Of a stretch of DNA of 18,024 nt, positions 7,048-15,174 are shown in pieces. Each line of letters begins with the position of its first letter. Positions within the stretch are counted from its first letter, which is position 1. A model generated the notes under the pieces. It saw only the letters and a program-made list of their open reading frames with translations, ran no database searches and was not told the origin of the DNA. The stretch spans positions 1 to 18,024 of the forward strand of contig JAHEFC010000022.1 of NCBI GenBank assembly GCA_024640385.1. Reading direction: 5' to 3'. The translations under genes and the position numbers were made by a program. Source of the stretch: Sphingobacteriales bacterium. GTDB lineage: Bacteria; Bacteroidota; Bacteroidia; Chitinophagales; Chitinophagaceae.

Positions 7048-7446
7048 CTGTTCCATGACCCGACTTGGCTCGATCAGGTCCCAGAGATTTCCATATAGAT
7101 CGGCAAACACCAACACCTTACCAAATTCCTCAGTGCCGGGCTCCCTCACTATTCTTATACCCTGATCGACCAGGTTTTTATGATCACGATCCAGGTCATC
7201 TGTATGAAGAAAAAGAAAGACTCTACCACCGGTCTGATTACCTATCCTACTTTCCTGTTCGGCACCAACGCCTTTGGCCAGTAACAATCCGCATCCACCG
7301 CCGGGTGGTTGAACACGCACCCATCTCTTGGTCTCAGAAAGTTTTGTGTCTTCCAGCAAAAAAAAATTCAGTTTGCGGGTATAGAAATCAATGGCTTCAT
7401 CATAGTCGCGGACTACCAGAGCTATTTGAGCGAGATATTGTTTCAT
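7036..7446 (-). CDS. VOC (glyoxalase/bleomycin resistance) superfamily protein
   Basis: The 136-residue protein has the paired beta-alpha-beta-beta-beta modules of the vicinal oxygen chelate fold. Visible marks are AQIALVVRDYDEAIDFYTRKLNF at the N-terminus, the HTDDLDRDHKNL helix region (81-92) and the closing FADLYGNLWDLIEP (114-127). The usual first-ligand histidine position reads Gln7; Glu126 could be the terminal ligand. Members include lyases, dioxygenases and binding proteins, so the reaction is not assignable. Its start overlaps the stop of the ABC ATPase gene as TGATG, suggesting coupled translation. It is the last gene of the five-gene unit, and its 3' end overlaps the plus-strand gene by 12 bp. 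Confidence 0.9.
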   Translation of the reverse strand: MKQYLAQIALVVRDYDEAIDFYTRKLNFFLLEDTKLSETKRWVRVQPPGGGCGLLLAKGVGAEQESRIGNQTGGRVFLFLHTDDLDRDHKNLVDQGIRIVREPGTEEFGKVLVFADLYGNLWDLIEPSRVMEQSKQ

Positions 7447-8354
7447 CAGTTAGTCGTTTTTATTTCCAGTTTAACGTAGTCCTTTTCTCTTAATTGATCG
7501 GAATCACTATAGAAAGAAAGCTCTGCTTCCCCGGCTTTTACTATATACTCATAGTGACTGCCGAGAAAGATCTTTTTCTTGACGACCGCTTCAATACCCT
7601 TGTCTGCTATATGTATATTCTCAGGGCGGATAATAAGATCTGTGCCCGGCATATAATAATATTTACCCAGCAGCCCCGCCGCATATTCATTGACCGGATT
7701 TCTATATAAATACTCCGGGCTCCCCTGCTGTACAATCTCCCCGTCTTTCAACAACATCAAATGATCGGCCCATGAAAGAATATCCGCCGGCTCGTGCGAA
7801 ACAAGAATGGAACTGATCCCCAACTTTTCACTGACATCATTAAGCAGCTGCTTCATGGTCTGCTTATGTATCATATCAAGATTAGAATAAGGCTCGTCGA
7901 GCAATAACAAAGAAGGACTGTTCACCAGTAATCTCGCAGTGGCAATGCGTTGCTTTTCACCTCCGGAGAGCTCAGTGGTCCGGCGTTTTAAAAGATGGTC
8001 GATCTGGCAAATATGGAAAATCTCTCTCGCCTCCTGTTCAGAAAGTTTGTTGGCATACTCAAGAACTTCGTAGACCCAGTAATTATTCCTGAGTTCGAAA
8101 TGCTGGGAAAGAAATGCAATTTTCGGATGGCCCGCGATCAATTGCTCATCAGGCCCTAATACCCTCTCACCTTCATAGATCACCCTGCCCTCATCAGGTT
8201 GGACCAGTCCGGCGATGATCTTCAGCAAGGTACTTTTTCCTGATCCAGTTTCTCCGGCAATGGCAATATGCTGGCCTTCCCCCTGTTTGAAACTGATATT
8301 CCTGAGGATCCATGAATCAGCCTTCTTCCTGCCTATGCCTTCTACCGATAACAT
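7446..8354 (-). CDS. ABC transporter ATP-binding protein with C-terminal extension
   Basis: This is a 302-residue ATPase subunit. It has Walker A GETGSGKST (34-42), Q-loop Gln84 (FLSQHF), signature LSGGE (129-133), Walker B LLLLDEP (149-155), D-loop SNLD (157-160) and switch His187 (VSHEP). After about residue 225 comes an extension of roughly 75 residues (ADLIIRPENIHI-like region, then beta-rich sequence) resembling the regulatory TOBE-type tail of importer ATPases such as PotA or CysA. Here the tail begins TDLIIRPENIHI. No permease or binding protein is adjacent, so the transported solute is unknown and the partner must be encoded elsewhere. It starts 28 nt after the nudK stop and overlaps the next VOC gene by one base. 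Confidence 0.93.
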   Translation of the reverse strand: MLSVEGIGRKKADSWILRNISFKQGEGQHIAIAGETGSGKSTLLKIIAGLVQPDEGRVIYEGERVLGPDEQLIAGHPKIAFLSQHFELRNNYWVYEVLEYANKLSEQEAREIFHICQIDHLLKRRTTELSGGEKQRIATARLLVNSPSLLLLDEPYSNLDMIHKQTMKQLLNDVSEKLGISSILVSHEPADILSWADHLMLLKDGEIVQQGSPEYLYRNPVNEYAAGLLGKYYYMPGTDLIIRPENIHIADKGIEAVVKKKIFLGSHYEYIVKAGEAELSFYSDSDQLREKDYVKLEIKTTN

Positions 8355-8382
8355 GCCGCGAAGATACTCGGAATTAGTATTT

Positions 8383-8961
8383 TCAAACGATACTGTTCAG
8401 GCGCAGATATTGCAACAACATAATGGTTTTGGCATCCCTGATCTCTCCGGAACCAATCATCTCCATGGCTTTATCGGCATGGACTTCCAACACTTCAATA
8501 TTTTCTTCCTCATGGTCAACTCCACCGCCAGTATTCACTTTCATTGATTCGGAGTATTCTGCGATGAAAAAATAAAGGATCTCAGTAACTGATCCTGGAG
8601 ACATATAGGCTTCAAATATTTTTCGAACATCTTTGATCCGGTAACCGGTTTCTTCCTCAGTCTCCCTCCTGATGCAGTTCTCCGGATCATCCTTATCAAG
8701 TAACCCTGCGCAAGCCTCGATCAACATCCCGTTTTCATTGCCATTGAGATAAGTTGGCAACCTGAATTGCCTGGTAAGAATGACAGTGTTCTTATCCCGG
8801 TTATACAAAAGTATGGTTGCCCCATTGCCACGATCATATGCTTCGCGTGCCTGTATATGCACTGAACCATCATTTTTTTCATAACTGTAAGTGACCTTCC
8901 TGAGAACATACCAGTTATCTGAAAGCACATCGGTTTTAATCAGTTTTACGTTCCTGATCAT
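8383..8961 (-). CDS. nudK: NudK-type Nudix hydrolase (GDP-mannose pyrophosphatase-like)
   Basis: The 192-residue protein from the ATG at 8961 matches E. coli NudK (191 residues) closely from memory. Shared segments include SDNWYVLRKVTY, EAYDRGNGATILLYN, ILTRQFRLPTYLNGNE, LIEACAGLLD, EAYMSPGSVTE, FFIAEYSE, GGGVDHEEENIEVLE and GEIRDAKTIMLLQYL. The Nudix box runs through RRETEEETGY. The E. coli enzyme cleaves GDP-mannose to GMP and mannose-1-phosphate and acts on related nucleotide sugars; the same activity is inferred here. The ATG lies 26 bases inside the 3' end of the upstream membrane-protein gene, consistent with coupling. A longer reading from 9039 is rejected because its first 26 residues do not align with the family. 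Confidence 0.93.
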   Translation of the reverse strand: MIRNVKLIKTDVLSDNWYVLRKVTYSYEKNDGSVHIQAREAYDRGNGATILLYNRDKNTVILTRQFRLPTYLNGNENGMLIEACAGLLDKDDPENCIRRETEEETGYRIKDVRKIFEAYMSPGSVTEILYFFIAEYSESMKVNTGGGVDHEEENIEVLEVHADKAMEMIGSGEIRDAKTIMLLQYLRLNSIV

Positions 8962-9262
8962 TTCTTTTAAATTGTTTGTATAAAAAATTGCCCAGGTAAG
9001 ATCCTGCCAAGGCAGGGATGAAAGCTGCGAACGACTCAAAACTTCCTGACCTGAATATATTGAAAGCTGGAACGGCTATTGCTGCAAAAACTCCTATTGT
9101 AAGAGGCTTACTGCCAGCTAAGAACATTGTAGCTAAAGCCAGCATAAATAAGAGACCAAATGTTATCCCGGTATCATCCCACCCGGGCCTTGAATCAACA
9201 TAACCGATCAATATACTTCCTGTCAGCGCTGCGATTAAGGCCAATGTAAATCTGTTTTGCAT
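8936..9262 (-). CDS. Small integral membrane protein of unknown function
   Basis: This gives 108 residues from the ATG at 9262; a GTG at 9286 would add eight residues and overlap the preceding VOC gene by 14 bases. Four hydrophobic segments are visible: FTLALIAALTGSILIGYV, GITFGLLFMLALATMFLA, PLTIGVFAAIAVPAFNIF and FAAFIPALAGSYLGNFLY. A basic tail (KQFKRNDQERKTD) follows that should face the cytoplasm. I do not recognise the family. It sits between a VOC gene and nudK in a compact same-strand unit, so it is probably expressed with them. Confidence 0.75.
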   Translation of the reverse strand: MQNRFTLALIAALTGSILIGYVDSRPGWDDTGITFGLLFMLALATMFLAGSKPLTIGVFAAIAVPAFNIFRSGSFESFAAFIPALAGSYLGNFLYKQFKRNDQERKTD

Positions 9263-9272
9263 TGCTGGCAGT

Positions 9273-9665
9273 CTATTGATGACCACTGTGCAAGCCTACC
9301 CTATTGCCTTCTGTGTCTATGATGAATGCCATATAACCAGCCTGCTCATTGATCAGCGTTTTTGGCAGATCCACCTTCCCGCCTGCCGCGTCCACCCTGT
9401 CCAGAACCAGTTGCAGATCAGGATTTCCATTAAGATAGACCACAGCGCCATCCAAAGATGGCTTATGCCCTGGGCTTTTAACCAGTGAACCGCTGGAACG
9501 CGGCGGCATGGACGGGAAAGCAGCCATCTGCATTCCCATCATGTCCATCCTCATGAGTTTGATCCCGAAAATGCTTTCGTAAAATTTCGCGGCCCGGTCA
9601 ATATCGATGACGGGTATCTCAAACCAGTTGAGCGCATTGGTATCAGAACCTAATTTCTCCATCAT
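9273..9665 (-). CDS. VOC family protein
   Basis: This is a 130-residue glyoxalase/bleomycin-resistance fold protein, different in type from the one at the end of the same unit. Typical stretches are LNWFEIPVIDIDRAAKFYESIFG (12-34), a Met-rich MDMMGMQMAAFP, GAVVYLN (73-79), LVLDRVDAAGGKVDLPKT (86-103) and the closing AGYMAFIIDTEGNRVGLHS. Proteins of this shape are widespread in Bacteroidota and mostly uncharacterised. A second ATG immediately follows the first, so the start may be one codon later. It is the first gene of the five-gene unit and lies just downstream of a good promoter match. Confidence 0.9.
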   Translation of the reverse strand: MMEKLGSDTNALNWFEIPVIDIDRAAKFYESIFGIKLMRMDMMGMQMAAFPSMPPRSSGSLVKSPGHKPSLDGAVVYLNGNPDLQLVLDRVDAAGGKVDLPKTLINEQAGYMAFIIDTEGNRVGLHSGHQ

Positions 9666-9680
9666 ATAATAAAGTTTTGG

Positions 9681-9712
9681 AAAAATTAGGCTTTAATGTC
9701 AGCAGATCCAAT
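9681..9712 (-). promoter_or_regulatory. Predicted promoter of the VOC-nudK-ABC unit
   Basis: On the minus strand TAATTTTT (complement of 9681-9688) matches TAnnTTTG except at the last base. A TTG (complement of 9709-9711) lies 20 nt upstream. The start codon at 9665 is about 15 nt beyond the box, giving a very short leader. This is the same geometry as the predicted padR promoter. Confidence 0.5.
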
Positions 9713-9745
9713 GGATTTTTTATGAATGGGATTTTCTCAACTTCA

Positions 9746-11581
9746 TTAATCTTCCATCACAGGCATTTCAACATAAGATGCCAGCTTGCTGTTGCAATAC
9801 AGGGTATGGGTAGCCTTGATAAAATCAGAATCTTTTGCTTCAAAAATATTAGGAACAAATTTCTGTGGATTCCGGTCTATGATAGGGAACCAGCTGCTCT
9901 GTACCTGCACCATGATCTTGTGTCCCTTCAGGAATTTATGATTGATCTGGTGAAGGTCGATCACGATCTCTTCCGGTTTTCCGGGAATAAATGCTTTAGG
10001 TTCTGAAAAACTCTTCCTGAATCTCCCCCTGAACACTTCCATGGCCACCGGAAGCTGATACCCGCTCATCAGCAGGTTCTTACCATATTTATCAGGATAT
10101 ACATCAATAAGCTTCACCACAAAATCTGCATCTGTCCCTGTAGTGGAAACAAAAATATGCGCTTTGGTACTTCCTGTAATGGTGAGGTCCTGGGTCAGGC
10201 TGTCGGCTGTGAAAACCAGCACATCCGGCCGGGTGCTTACAAAACGCTGGTCGTCCACATGCCATTTGCCCCACCGGCTGCCATAGCCATAGGTCATTTC
10301 AATAGGCAGTTCCCTGTACGGAACCGGCTTCGCCGGATCGCTAATATAACTCACCGAACCTTTTTCTGCTTTGGGTTTTTCAAAACTGCAGGTCCCGTTT
10401 TCATGGGTGTAGAGGTTCCTTATTTCTGCCTCCCGAGGTGGCCAGCTGCTGTACTGCTTCCATACATTGGAACCGGTTTGAAAGCAGTTGGCTTCATCAA
10501 ACCTGCCATCGCCAACTCCTTTTAACCAATAGTCAAACCATTTTTTCTGTAAGCTCAAAAATGTTGCCCCTGTTTTGCTGTCGAACCTGATCTGGCCCAG
10601 GCTCTCGGCACTACCTCTTGCCCATTGACCGTGATTCCAGGGACCAAGAACTATGTAATTTCTGTTTGCTGAATCTTTCTTTTCCATATGACTATACATC
10701 AATTGGGGTCCATTAACATCTTCCTGGTCATAATATCCGCCTACATGTAACTGTGGCACTTCAGGACCTCTTACATAGTCCAGGGTGGAATTAGTCTTCC
10801 AGAAACCATCATAGTTCGGATGCTCTACAAAACTGTTCCAGGTGGGGATCTTGCCTTTGAAATATTTTTCATTCACATTTTTCAAAGAACCCAGTTTTAA
10901 GTACCAGTTATACACATCAAACTGAGGGAAAGGGAATTCAATCCCTTCCTTGTTGCTTTCCAGGCTGTAAGTATACTCAAATCCATAGCTGAGCCTGAAA
11001 GCTCCATTGTGATGAAAATCGTCGCCCAGAAACAGATCGCCCATACAAGCCTGCTCTGAAGATGCTTTTAATGCAGGATGGGGATCCACTGCGCCTACCA
11101 GAGCGAGCCAGCCCGGGTATGAAATACCATAGATCCCAGCCTTCCCATTATTATTCCTGATGTTCTTTACCAGCCAGTCGATCGTATCGTAAGTATCAGT
11201 GCTTTCATCAACAGTACCCGGTTTTTTGGTATGTGTTATTGGTGCGTGGATAATGAAATTGCCCTCACTTTTATATTTACCCCTCACATCCTGGTAAACA
11301 AAAATATACCCCTCTCCCGCCATTTCCTTCTGAGAGGGATTTTTCAGCGGACTGTATCCACTGTCTGTTTCAGCTTCATAAGGTGTCCTTTGGATCAGGA
11401 AAGGATAAGAGCCGTCTGAAACTGGCGTGTACACTACGGTATATAATTTAGTGCCATCCCTCATCGGTATCATGAATGAGCTCTTGGTATAAGCACTGAT
11501 GCCCTGCGCCAGCACAACATGAAACTGGAACAGCAAAAAGAGAAAAACACCTGTAGCAAAAAGACCTGATTTTTTTTTCAT
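9746..11581 (-). CDS. Secreted CocE/NonD family hydrolase (alpha-amino acid ester hydrolase-like)
   Basis: The 611-residue protein from the ATG at 11581 has a clear signal peptide (MKKKSGLFATGVFLFLLF, cleavage probably after VLA near residue 25), so it acts in the periplasm or outside. The catalytic triad of this S15-related alpha/beta hydrolase family is visible as Ser154 (GISYPGW), Asp285 (GGYYDQED) and His317 (GPWNHGQW). The C-terminal third is the jelly-roll domain of the family. The DQED and PWNHG motifs and the length favour the alpha-amino acid ester hydrolase/glutaryl-7-ACA-acylase-like branch, which acts on ester or amide bonds next to small amino acids. The natural substrate is not deducible. 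An ATG four codons upstream (11593) overlaps the previous stop as TAATG and is an alternative start. Confidence 0.92.
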   Translation of the reverse strand: MKKKSGLFATGVFLFLLFQFHVVLAQGISAYTKSSFMIPMRDGTKLYTVVYTPVSDGSYPFLIQRTPYEAETDSGYSPLKNPSQKEMAGEGYIFVYQDVRGKYKSEGNFIIHAPITHTKKPGTVDESTDTYDTIDWLVKNIRNNNGKAGIYGISYPGWLALVGAVDPHPALKASSEQACMGDLFLGDDFHHNGAFRLSYGFEYTYSLESNKEGIEFPFPQFDVYNWYLKLGSLKNVNEKYFKGKIPTWNSFVEHPNYDGFWKTNSTLDYVRGPEVPQLHVGGYYDQEDVNGPQLMYSHMEKKDSANRNYIVLGPWNHGQWARGSAESLGQIRFDSKTGATFLSLQKKWFDYWLKGVGDGRFDEANCFQTGSNVWKQYSSWPPREAEIRNLYTHENGTCSFEKPKAEKGSVSYISDPAKPVPYRELPIEMTYGYGSRWGKWHVDDQRFVSTRPDVLVFTADSLTQDLTITGSTKAHIFVSTTGTDADFVVKLIDVYPDKYGKNLLMSGYQLPVAMEVFRGRFRKSFSEPKAFIPGKPEEIVIDLHQINHKFLKGHKIMVQVQSSWFPIIDRNPQKFVPNIFEAKDSDFIKATHTLYCNSKLASYVEMPVMED

Positions 11582-11592
11582 ATGAAAAAGCA

Positions 11593-12225
11593 TTATTGTC
11601 CGATGCGGCCTACTCCCATCACTCTGTACACCCTCAAACATATCGAACTTATCCAAATTAAGAAGCAGAGAAACGTGATCTTTTGCACGATGGGCAGCAA
11701 ACCGATCCAACCCTCATTATAATAGAGGAGATTATTTAAAGCAACCAGGAACAGGTTAATAAACCCCCATATAGCCAACCCATACCATTTCATTCTAAGT
11801 AAAATAGATACCATACCTCCAAATGCAACAAAGCCGAAAACGCCGGCCATATTGAGTATGAAATCATGAGAACCTGCTTGAAGAAATAGCACCGACACCA
11901 TAGAAGCGAGACCGGCAAAGCTGATCATTCGCTTTAATCGCGTTGGAATATCCACGTTAAAAGGTACTGCCAGGAAAAATATCGAAAGACTAACCACCAG
12001 CACAAGCATTCCAGCCAGCGCAAATGGCCTGCCTGCATTGTCCGAACCATTGATCGCGGTTTTGTCGAGCAGATTACACCAATAATTATCTTTCCAACTA
12101 AAACCGGGTTCCTGGTGATCTGCCTGGGACCCGCCTGGATAATAAAGAGTAGCCAGCCAATATAACAGTATGAAAATGATCACTCCTGCAACCGGCAACA
12201 GCAAGATGGTTCTGTTTTTAATCAT
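11593..12225 (-). CDS. Polytopic membrane protein, DUF998-like
   Basis: This 210-residue protein has about six hydrophobic segments: ILLLPVAGVIIFILLYWL at the N-terminus, then stretches near 68-88, 98-115, 120-140, 145-165 and 175-197. After the first helix there is a polar loop with YYPGGSQADHQEPGFSWKDNYWCNLLD, a pattern seen in DUF998-type proteins, though the assignment is from memory and tentative. No catalytic motif is evident. It starts inside the stop codon of the aldo/keto reductase gene (TGATG) and ends right at the start of the CocE-type hydrolase, so it belongs to the same transcript. Confidence 0.7.
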   Translation of the reverse strand: MIKNRTILLLPVAGVIIFILLYWLATLYYPGGSQADHQEPGFSWKDNYWCNLLDKTAINGSDNAGRPFALAGMLVLVVSLSIFFLAVPFNVDIPTRLKRMISFAGLASMVSVLFLQAGSHDFILNMAGVFGFVAFGGMVSILLRMKWYGLAIWGFINLFLVALNNLLYYNEGWIGLLPIVQKITFLCFLIWISSICLRVYRVMGVGRIGQ

Positions 12226-13112
12226 CAGCGATGGTCAGTATAAAAATTGGGCGCGGATGCCTGCTTCATAAGTCTATACATGTCATCAGACAAAGATGGA
12301 AGCGTGATGGCACTCAAGGCATCCTGCAATTGCTCACCAGTTCTGATACCGGCAACGGCAGCAGAAATGGCAGGATGATGTAATACAAATTGTAGGGCCA
12401 GTGCGGATGCGGGAATGGATTGTCCATTCATCATCGTTGATATAGATCTCACTTCCTCTGCCGTTCTTCCAAGATAATCTTTAGGGGGCTTATTGACCAG
12501 CAGTCCCTGCGCCAATGACCCGCGGGCCAGTACGCCTATATTATTTGTCAAGAGAAGCTGCAGGCATTCCTCTTCCGGCCTCCTGTCGAGCAAACTATAC
12601 TGCATCATCACAGTGCTGATACCGGAACGTTTCACCCACTCCCTGATCACATTGGGCCTGATGGATGATATACCATAATATCGGATCTTGCCCTGCTGTT
12701 TCAGTTGTTCAAAGGCTTCGATTGTTTCATCCATAGGATCTTCCATAGTTCCTCCATGCAACTGGTAAAGGTCTATATGATCAGTCTGCAGCCTTTGCAG
12801 GCTTTTCTCAACTGCTTCAAGTATATATTTTTTTGCAGGATTCCAGTCCCACCCGCTTCCATCTGCCCTTAACTGATTACCCACTTTGGTAGCAATGAAC
12901 ACATCCGACCTGCATCCTTTCAGCGCCTTTCCTACGATCTCTTCATTGGCACCGTTGTTATACAGATCGGCCGTGTCAAAATAATTGATGCCGGCCGCTA
13001 CCGCATCCTTTAAAAGTTTTTCATTATCGGCTGAGCCAGGTTTTAACGACATACAACCGAATGCGATCCGGCTGATGTTCAGGGATGTATTGCCAAGAAT
13101 CCTGTATTCCAT
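12225..13112 (-). CDS. Aldo/keto reductase
   Basis: This 295-residue NADPH-dependent oxidoreductase has a TIM-barrel fold. In numbering from the upstream GTG (13127), the catalytic tetrad is Asp51 and Tyr56 (YFDTADLYNNG), Lys81 (ATKVG) and His124 (LYQLHG). The cofactor end is visible as GISSIRP and, near the C-terminus, AVAGIRTGEQL. It belongs to the YajO/Tas-like group and is cytosolic with no signal; the substrate aldehyde or ketone is unknown. I chose the ATG at 13112 because MEYRILGNTSL is the normal family start. The GTG at 13127 overlaps the preceding stop as GTGA and remains possible. Translational coupling to the membrane protein downstream is likely (TGATG). Confidence 0.94.
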   Translation of the reverse strand: MEYRILGNTSLNISRIAFGCMSLKPGSADNEKLLKDAVAAGINYFDTADLYNNGANEEIVGKALKGCRSDVFIATKVGNQLRADGSGWDWNPAKKYILEAVEKSLQRLQTDHIDLYQLHGGTMEDPMDETIEAFEQLKQQGKIRYYGISSIRPNVIREWVKRSGISTVMMQYSLLDRRPEEECLQLLLTNNIGVLARGSLAQGLLVNKPPKDYLGRTAEEVRSISTMMNGQSIPASALALQFVLHHPAISAAVAGIRTGEQLQDALSAITLPSLSDDMYRLMKQASAPNFYTDHR

Positions 13113-13123
13113 TTTATTTTTTG

Positions 13124-13777
13124 TCACTCTCCTGCATATGGATCCTTGATCTTTGTGCCGGAATATTTAATGTCACTGAATTTAACTGTGCAACTCTTAC
13201 CAGTTGGCGACTGGGAAAGAAATCCCAGTTCATATGGCCCTTTGGCATTAAACTGGAAATGCCTTACCAGGAACCATTTTGAGCCGTTAGCCGAATAGTA
13301 TAAAGTGATCACATTATCCGCCCTGGCGATCTTATAATATACCTTGTAAGCAGGGATCTCAACAGAATTGCAGTCGTCCGAAATATCTTTTGTAACAACA
13401 CTCACCACCCTCCTGGCACCGGTATAATCTTTTTCAAAACAGAACTTGACCCAGTTCAGGCTGTCGGCCCTGAACACAATGGCGCCTCCATCCCATTTAT
13501 TGATGAAACCATGTTCAATTGCGGCTGATAACACAAAATTCTCATCTGGCCTGAACATCAGCTTGGGAGCATTGTCAGTATTGTAGGTGACGTTGGGATC
13601 GCGGAACATATCCGTTTTTTCACCCGCAACTATGGTTATTGTGTTGTCTTTAATTGAAAAGGATTCGGGGGTATTCTTCCAGTATAATTGAAAGGGAATT
13701 GAAGAGATTTTCAGCTCCTGGCTGTATACAGATGATGAAATTTTCAATGCCGCTAAAAATAAAATCAAATATTTCAT
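13124..13777 (-). CDS. Secreted DUF1349 (concanavalin-like) protein
   Basis: This 217-residue protein has a signal peptide (MKYLILFLAALKISSSVYSQ). The mature part is beta-rich and resembles DUF1349, a concanavalin/LamG-like fold: FRPDENFVLSAAIEH, WDGGAIVFRADSLNWVKFCFE, ARRVVSVVTKDISDDCNS, ANGSKWFLVRHF and LGFLSQSPTG. Such proteins are thought to bind or act on carbohydrates, but no catalytic residues can be named. The ATG at 13777 is chosen over a TTG at 13786. It lies within a compact run of exported proteins. Confidence 0.82.
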   Translation of the reverse strand: MKYLILFLAALKISSSVYSQELKISSIPFQLYWKNTPESFSIKDNTITIVAGEKTDMFRDPNVTYNTDNAPKLMFRPDENFVLSAAIEHGFINKWDGGAIVFRADSLNWVKFCFEKDYTGARRVVSVVTKDISDDCNSVEIPAYKVYYKIARADNVITLYYSANGSKWFLVRHFQFNAKGPYELGFLSQSPTGKSCTVKFSDIKYSGTKIKDPYAGE

Positions 13778-13796
13778 GTATCCCAATTTTATCTTA

Positions 13797-14126
13797 TTAT
13801 ACCTTGATGGATTTTTTACCTATATACGATCCCACAAAACTCCCTGTTGTTGAACCAGCAAGAATGGCTGAAACAAAAAATATATCTCCCTTAAGATCAC
13901 CACCAAAACCTGAAAATAAAATACTTAAAGTCACTAAACCGGCAATTGGAAGGCTTATATACAGTCCCCAACGCCATTGCTCCCTCGGCCAAAAGAATCC
14001 AAATATTGCACCTAGGAGAAAATACAACAAACCAATATTGACAGGCCCCCAGGCACCACCTGCCATTCCACCGATTCCGGCAAGGATAGCAGCTAAATAA
14101 ACTATTTTTTTGTATTCACTGAACAT
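13797..14126 (-). CDS. Small membrane protein of unknown function
   Basis: This gives 109 residues from the ATG at 14126, four nucleotides after the hydrolase stop. Four hydrophobic segments are visible: KIVYLAAILAGIGGMAGGAW, IGLLYFLLGAIFGFFWP, LYISLPIAGLVTLSILF and FFVSAILAGSTTGSFVGSYIG. The glycine-rich helices suggest tight packing. The family is not recognised. A TTG at 14153 would extend it into the upstream gene and is less likely. Confidence 0.7.
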   Translation of the reverse strand: MFSEYKKIVYLAAILAGIGGMAGGAWGPVNIGLLYFLLGAIFGFFWPREQWRWGLYISLPIAGLVTLSILFSGFGGDLKGDIFFVSAILAGSTTGSFVGSYIGKKSIKV

Positions 14127-14130
14127 GCTA

Positions 14131-15174
14131 TTACTGAAATTTAGCTGAGTCAACGTCTTTCACAAATTTGATCACACCGCCCATATAGGTCTCCTGGTCA
14201 TCGAACTGGGAGCAGTGGCTGCCATTGGGACAAAGCAGGAATCTTCCTTTTTTCACCTGCTTAGACATCCACTCCATATGTTTGGGGTCCATAGTATCAA
14301 ATGTTGAACCTATGACCAGGGTTGGTACGGTGATATTGACAAGGTCTTTCGAACGATCCCAGTTTTTCAAAGATGCATTGCCGGTAACGCCAAACTCGCT
14401 ATAGCCCTGCATATATACGTAGATACCTTTGCTTAGGTGCTTGAATGCACGCACCACTGGTTCCGGCCATTTTTCCACCGGCATCCGAACCACATGTTTG
14501 GTGTAGAAGTGTTCGGTAACAAGCTCTTCGTATTTTGGATTCGCAAAATCTCCTTTGGCTTCGATATCCTTGATCGTTTTCAACACAGCAGGATCTATTT
14601 GGGGCCCAAGCACCTCCTGTGCATATTTATTGTATTCAGGTATGCTAGACATCATATTGGAAATGATGAGTCCTTTAAGATTGTTCTGGTACTTCAAAGC
14701 GTATTCCATGGCCAGTATGCCACCCCATGACTGCCCAAGAAGGTAAAAGTTATCCTTATTCAATCCGAGGGCCTGCCTTACCTGTTCCACCTCCTCCACA
14801 AAATGCTCAATAGTCCATAATGTGGAATCATTGGGCTGATCACTGTAATAAGATTCCAGCTGATCGTAATAAATATATTCGATCCCCTCTTCCGGGAGAT
14901 AGCCGTCAAAACACTCAAAAAATTCATGCGTTCCGCCGGGTCCTCCGTGAAGCAGGAGTACTTTCATTTTGGGGTTGTTGCCAACTTTTTTTGTCCATAC
15001 CCGGAATTCACCTTTAGGCGTTTTGATGGGGATCATCTTTATCCCCCCCGCGAACTTATCTTCTTTGCTGTAGGTTAAATAAGATGGAGTTGTTGCAGTA
15101 GACCCTTCTTTTGTACTTGTATTACATGCAGAAACTAACAACAAAAGGGAAATGACCTGGATCAGAATCTTCAT
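14131..15174 (-). CDS. Lipoprotein alpha/beta hydrolase, proline iminopeptidase-like (family S33)
   Basis: The 347-residue protein begins with a lipoprotein signal (KILIQVISLLLLVSAC, lipobox LVSAC with Cys17) and should be membrane-anchored outside the cytoplasm. The S33 proline-iminopeptidase marks are HGGPGG (76-81), YYDQLESYYSD (normally DQRGxGxS-like in cytosolic forms), nucleophile Ser149 in GQSWGG, an acid in STFDTMDP (Asp293 or Asp296) and His320 (NGSHCS). The activity is probably removal of N-terminal proline or a related residue from peptides, although other ester or amide substrates are possible. The frame stays open upstream to 15315, but that part encodes an Arg-rich, non-family sequence derived from the repeat-like gap, so the ATG at 15174 is chosen. 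Confidence 0.9.
   Translation of the reverse strand: MKILIQVISLLLLVSACNTSTKEGSTATTPSYLTYSKEDKFAGGIKMIPIKTPKGEFRVWTKKVGNNPKMKVLLLHGGPGGTHEFFECFDGYLPEEGIEYIYYDQLESYYSDQPNDSTLWTIEHFVEEVEQVRQALGLNKDNFYLLGQSWGGILAMEYALKYQNNLKGLIISNMMSSIPEYNKYAQEVLGPQIDPAVLKTIKDIEAKGDFANPKYEELVTEHFYTKHVVRMPVEKWPEPVVRAFKHLSKGIYVYMQGYSEFGVTGNASLKNWDRSKDLVNITVPTLVIGSTFDTMDPKHMEWMSKQVKKGRFLLCPNGSHCSQFDDQETYMGGVIKFVKDVDSAKFQ

Noticed and set aside
8355..8382. Possible internal promoter before the ABC ATPase (TATCTTCG with a TTG upstream)
   Set aside because: The box has a mismatch in the conserved TTTG, and the spacing of 17 nt is short; the gap is better explained as an operon spacer.
8962..9039. 26-codon extension of the Nudix protein
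   Set aside because: The family starts at MIRNVKLIKTDVLSD, and the extension only re-reads the end of the upstream membrane-protein gene.
10157..10525. 122-codon plus-strand open frame
   Set aside because: It is antisense to the CocE-type gene, with no family resemblance or start signals.
11582..11710. 43-codon extension of the CocE-type hydrolase
   Set aside because: It overlaps the membrane-protein gene and would bury the signal peptide that begins at 11581.
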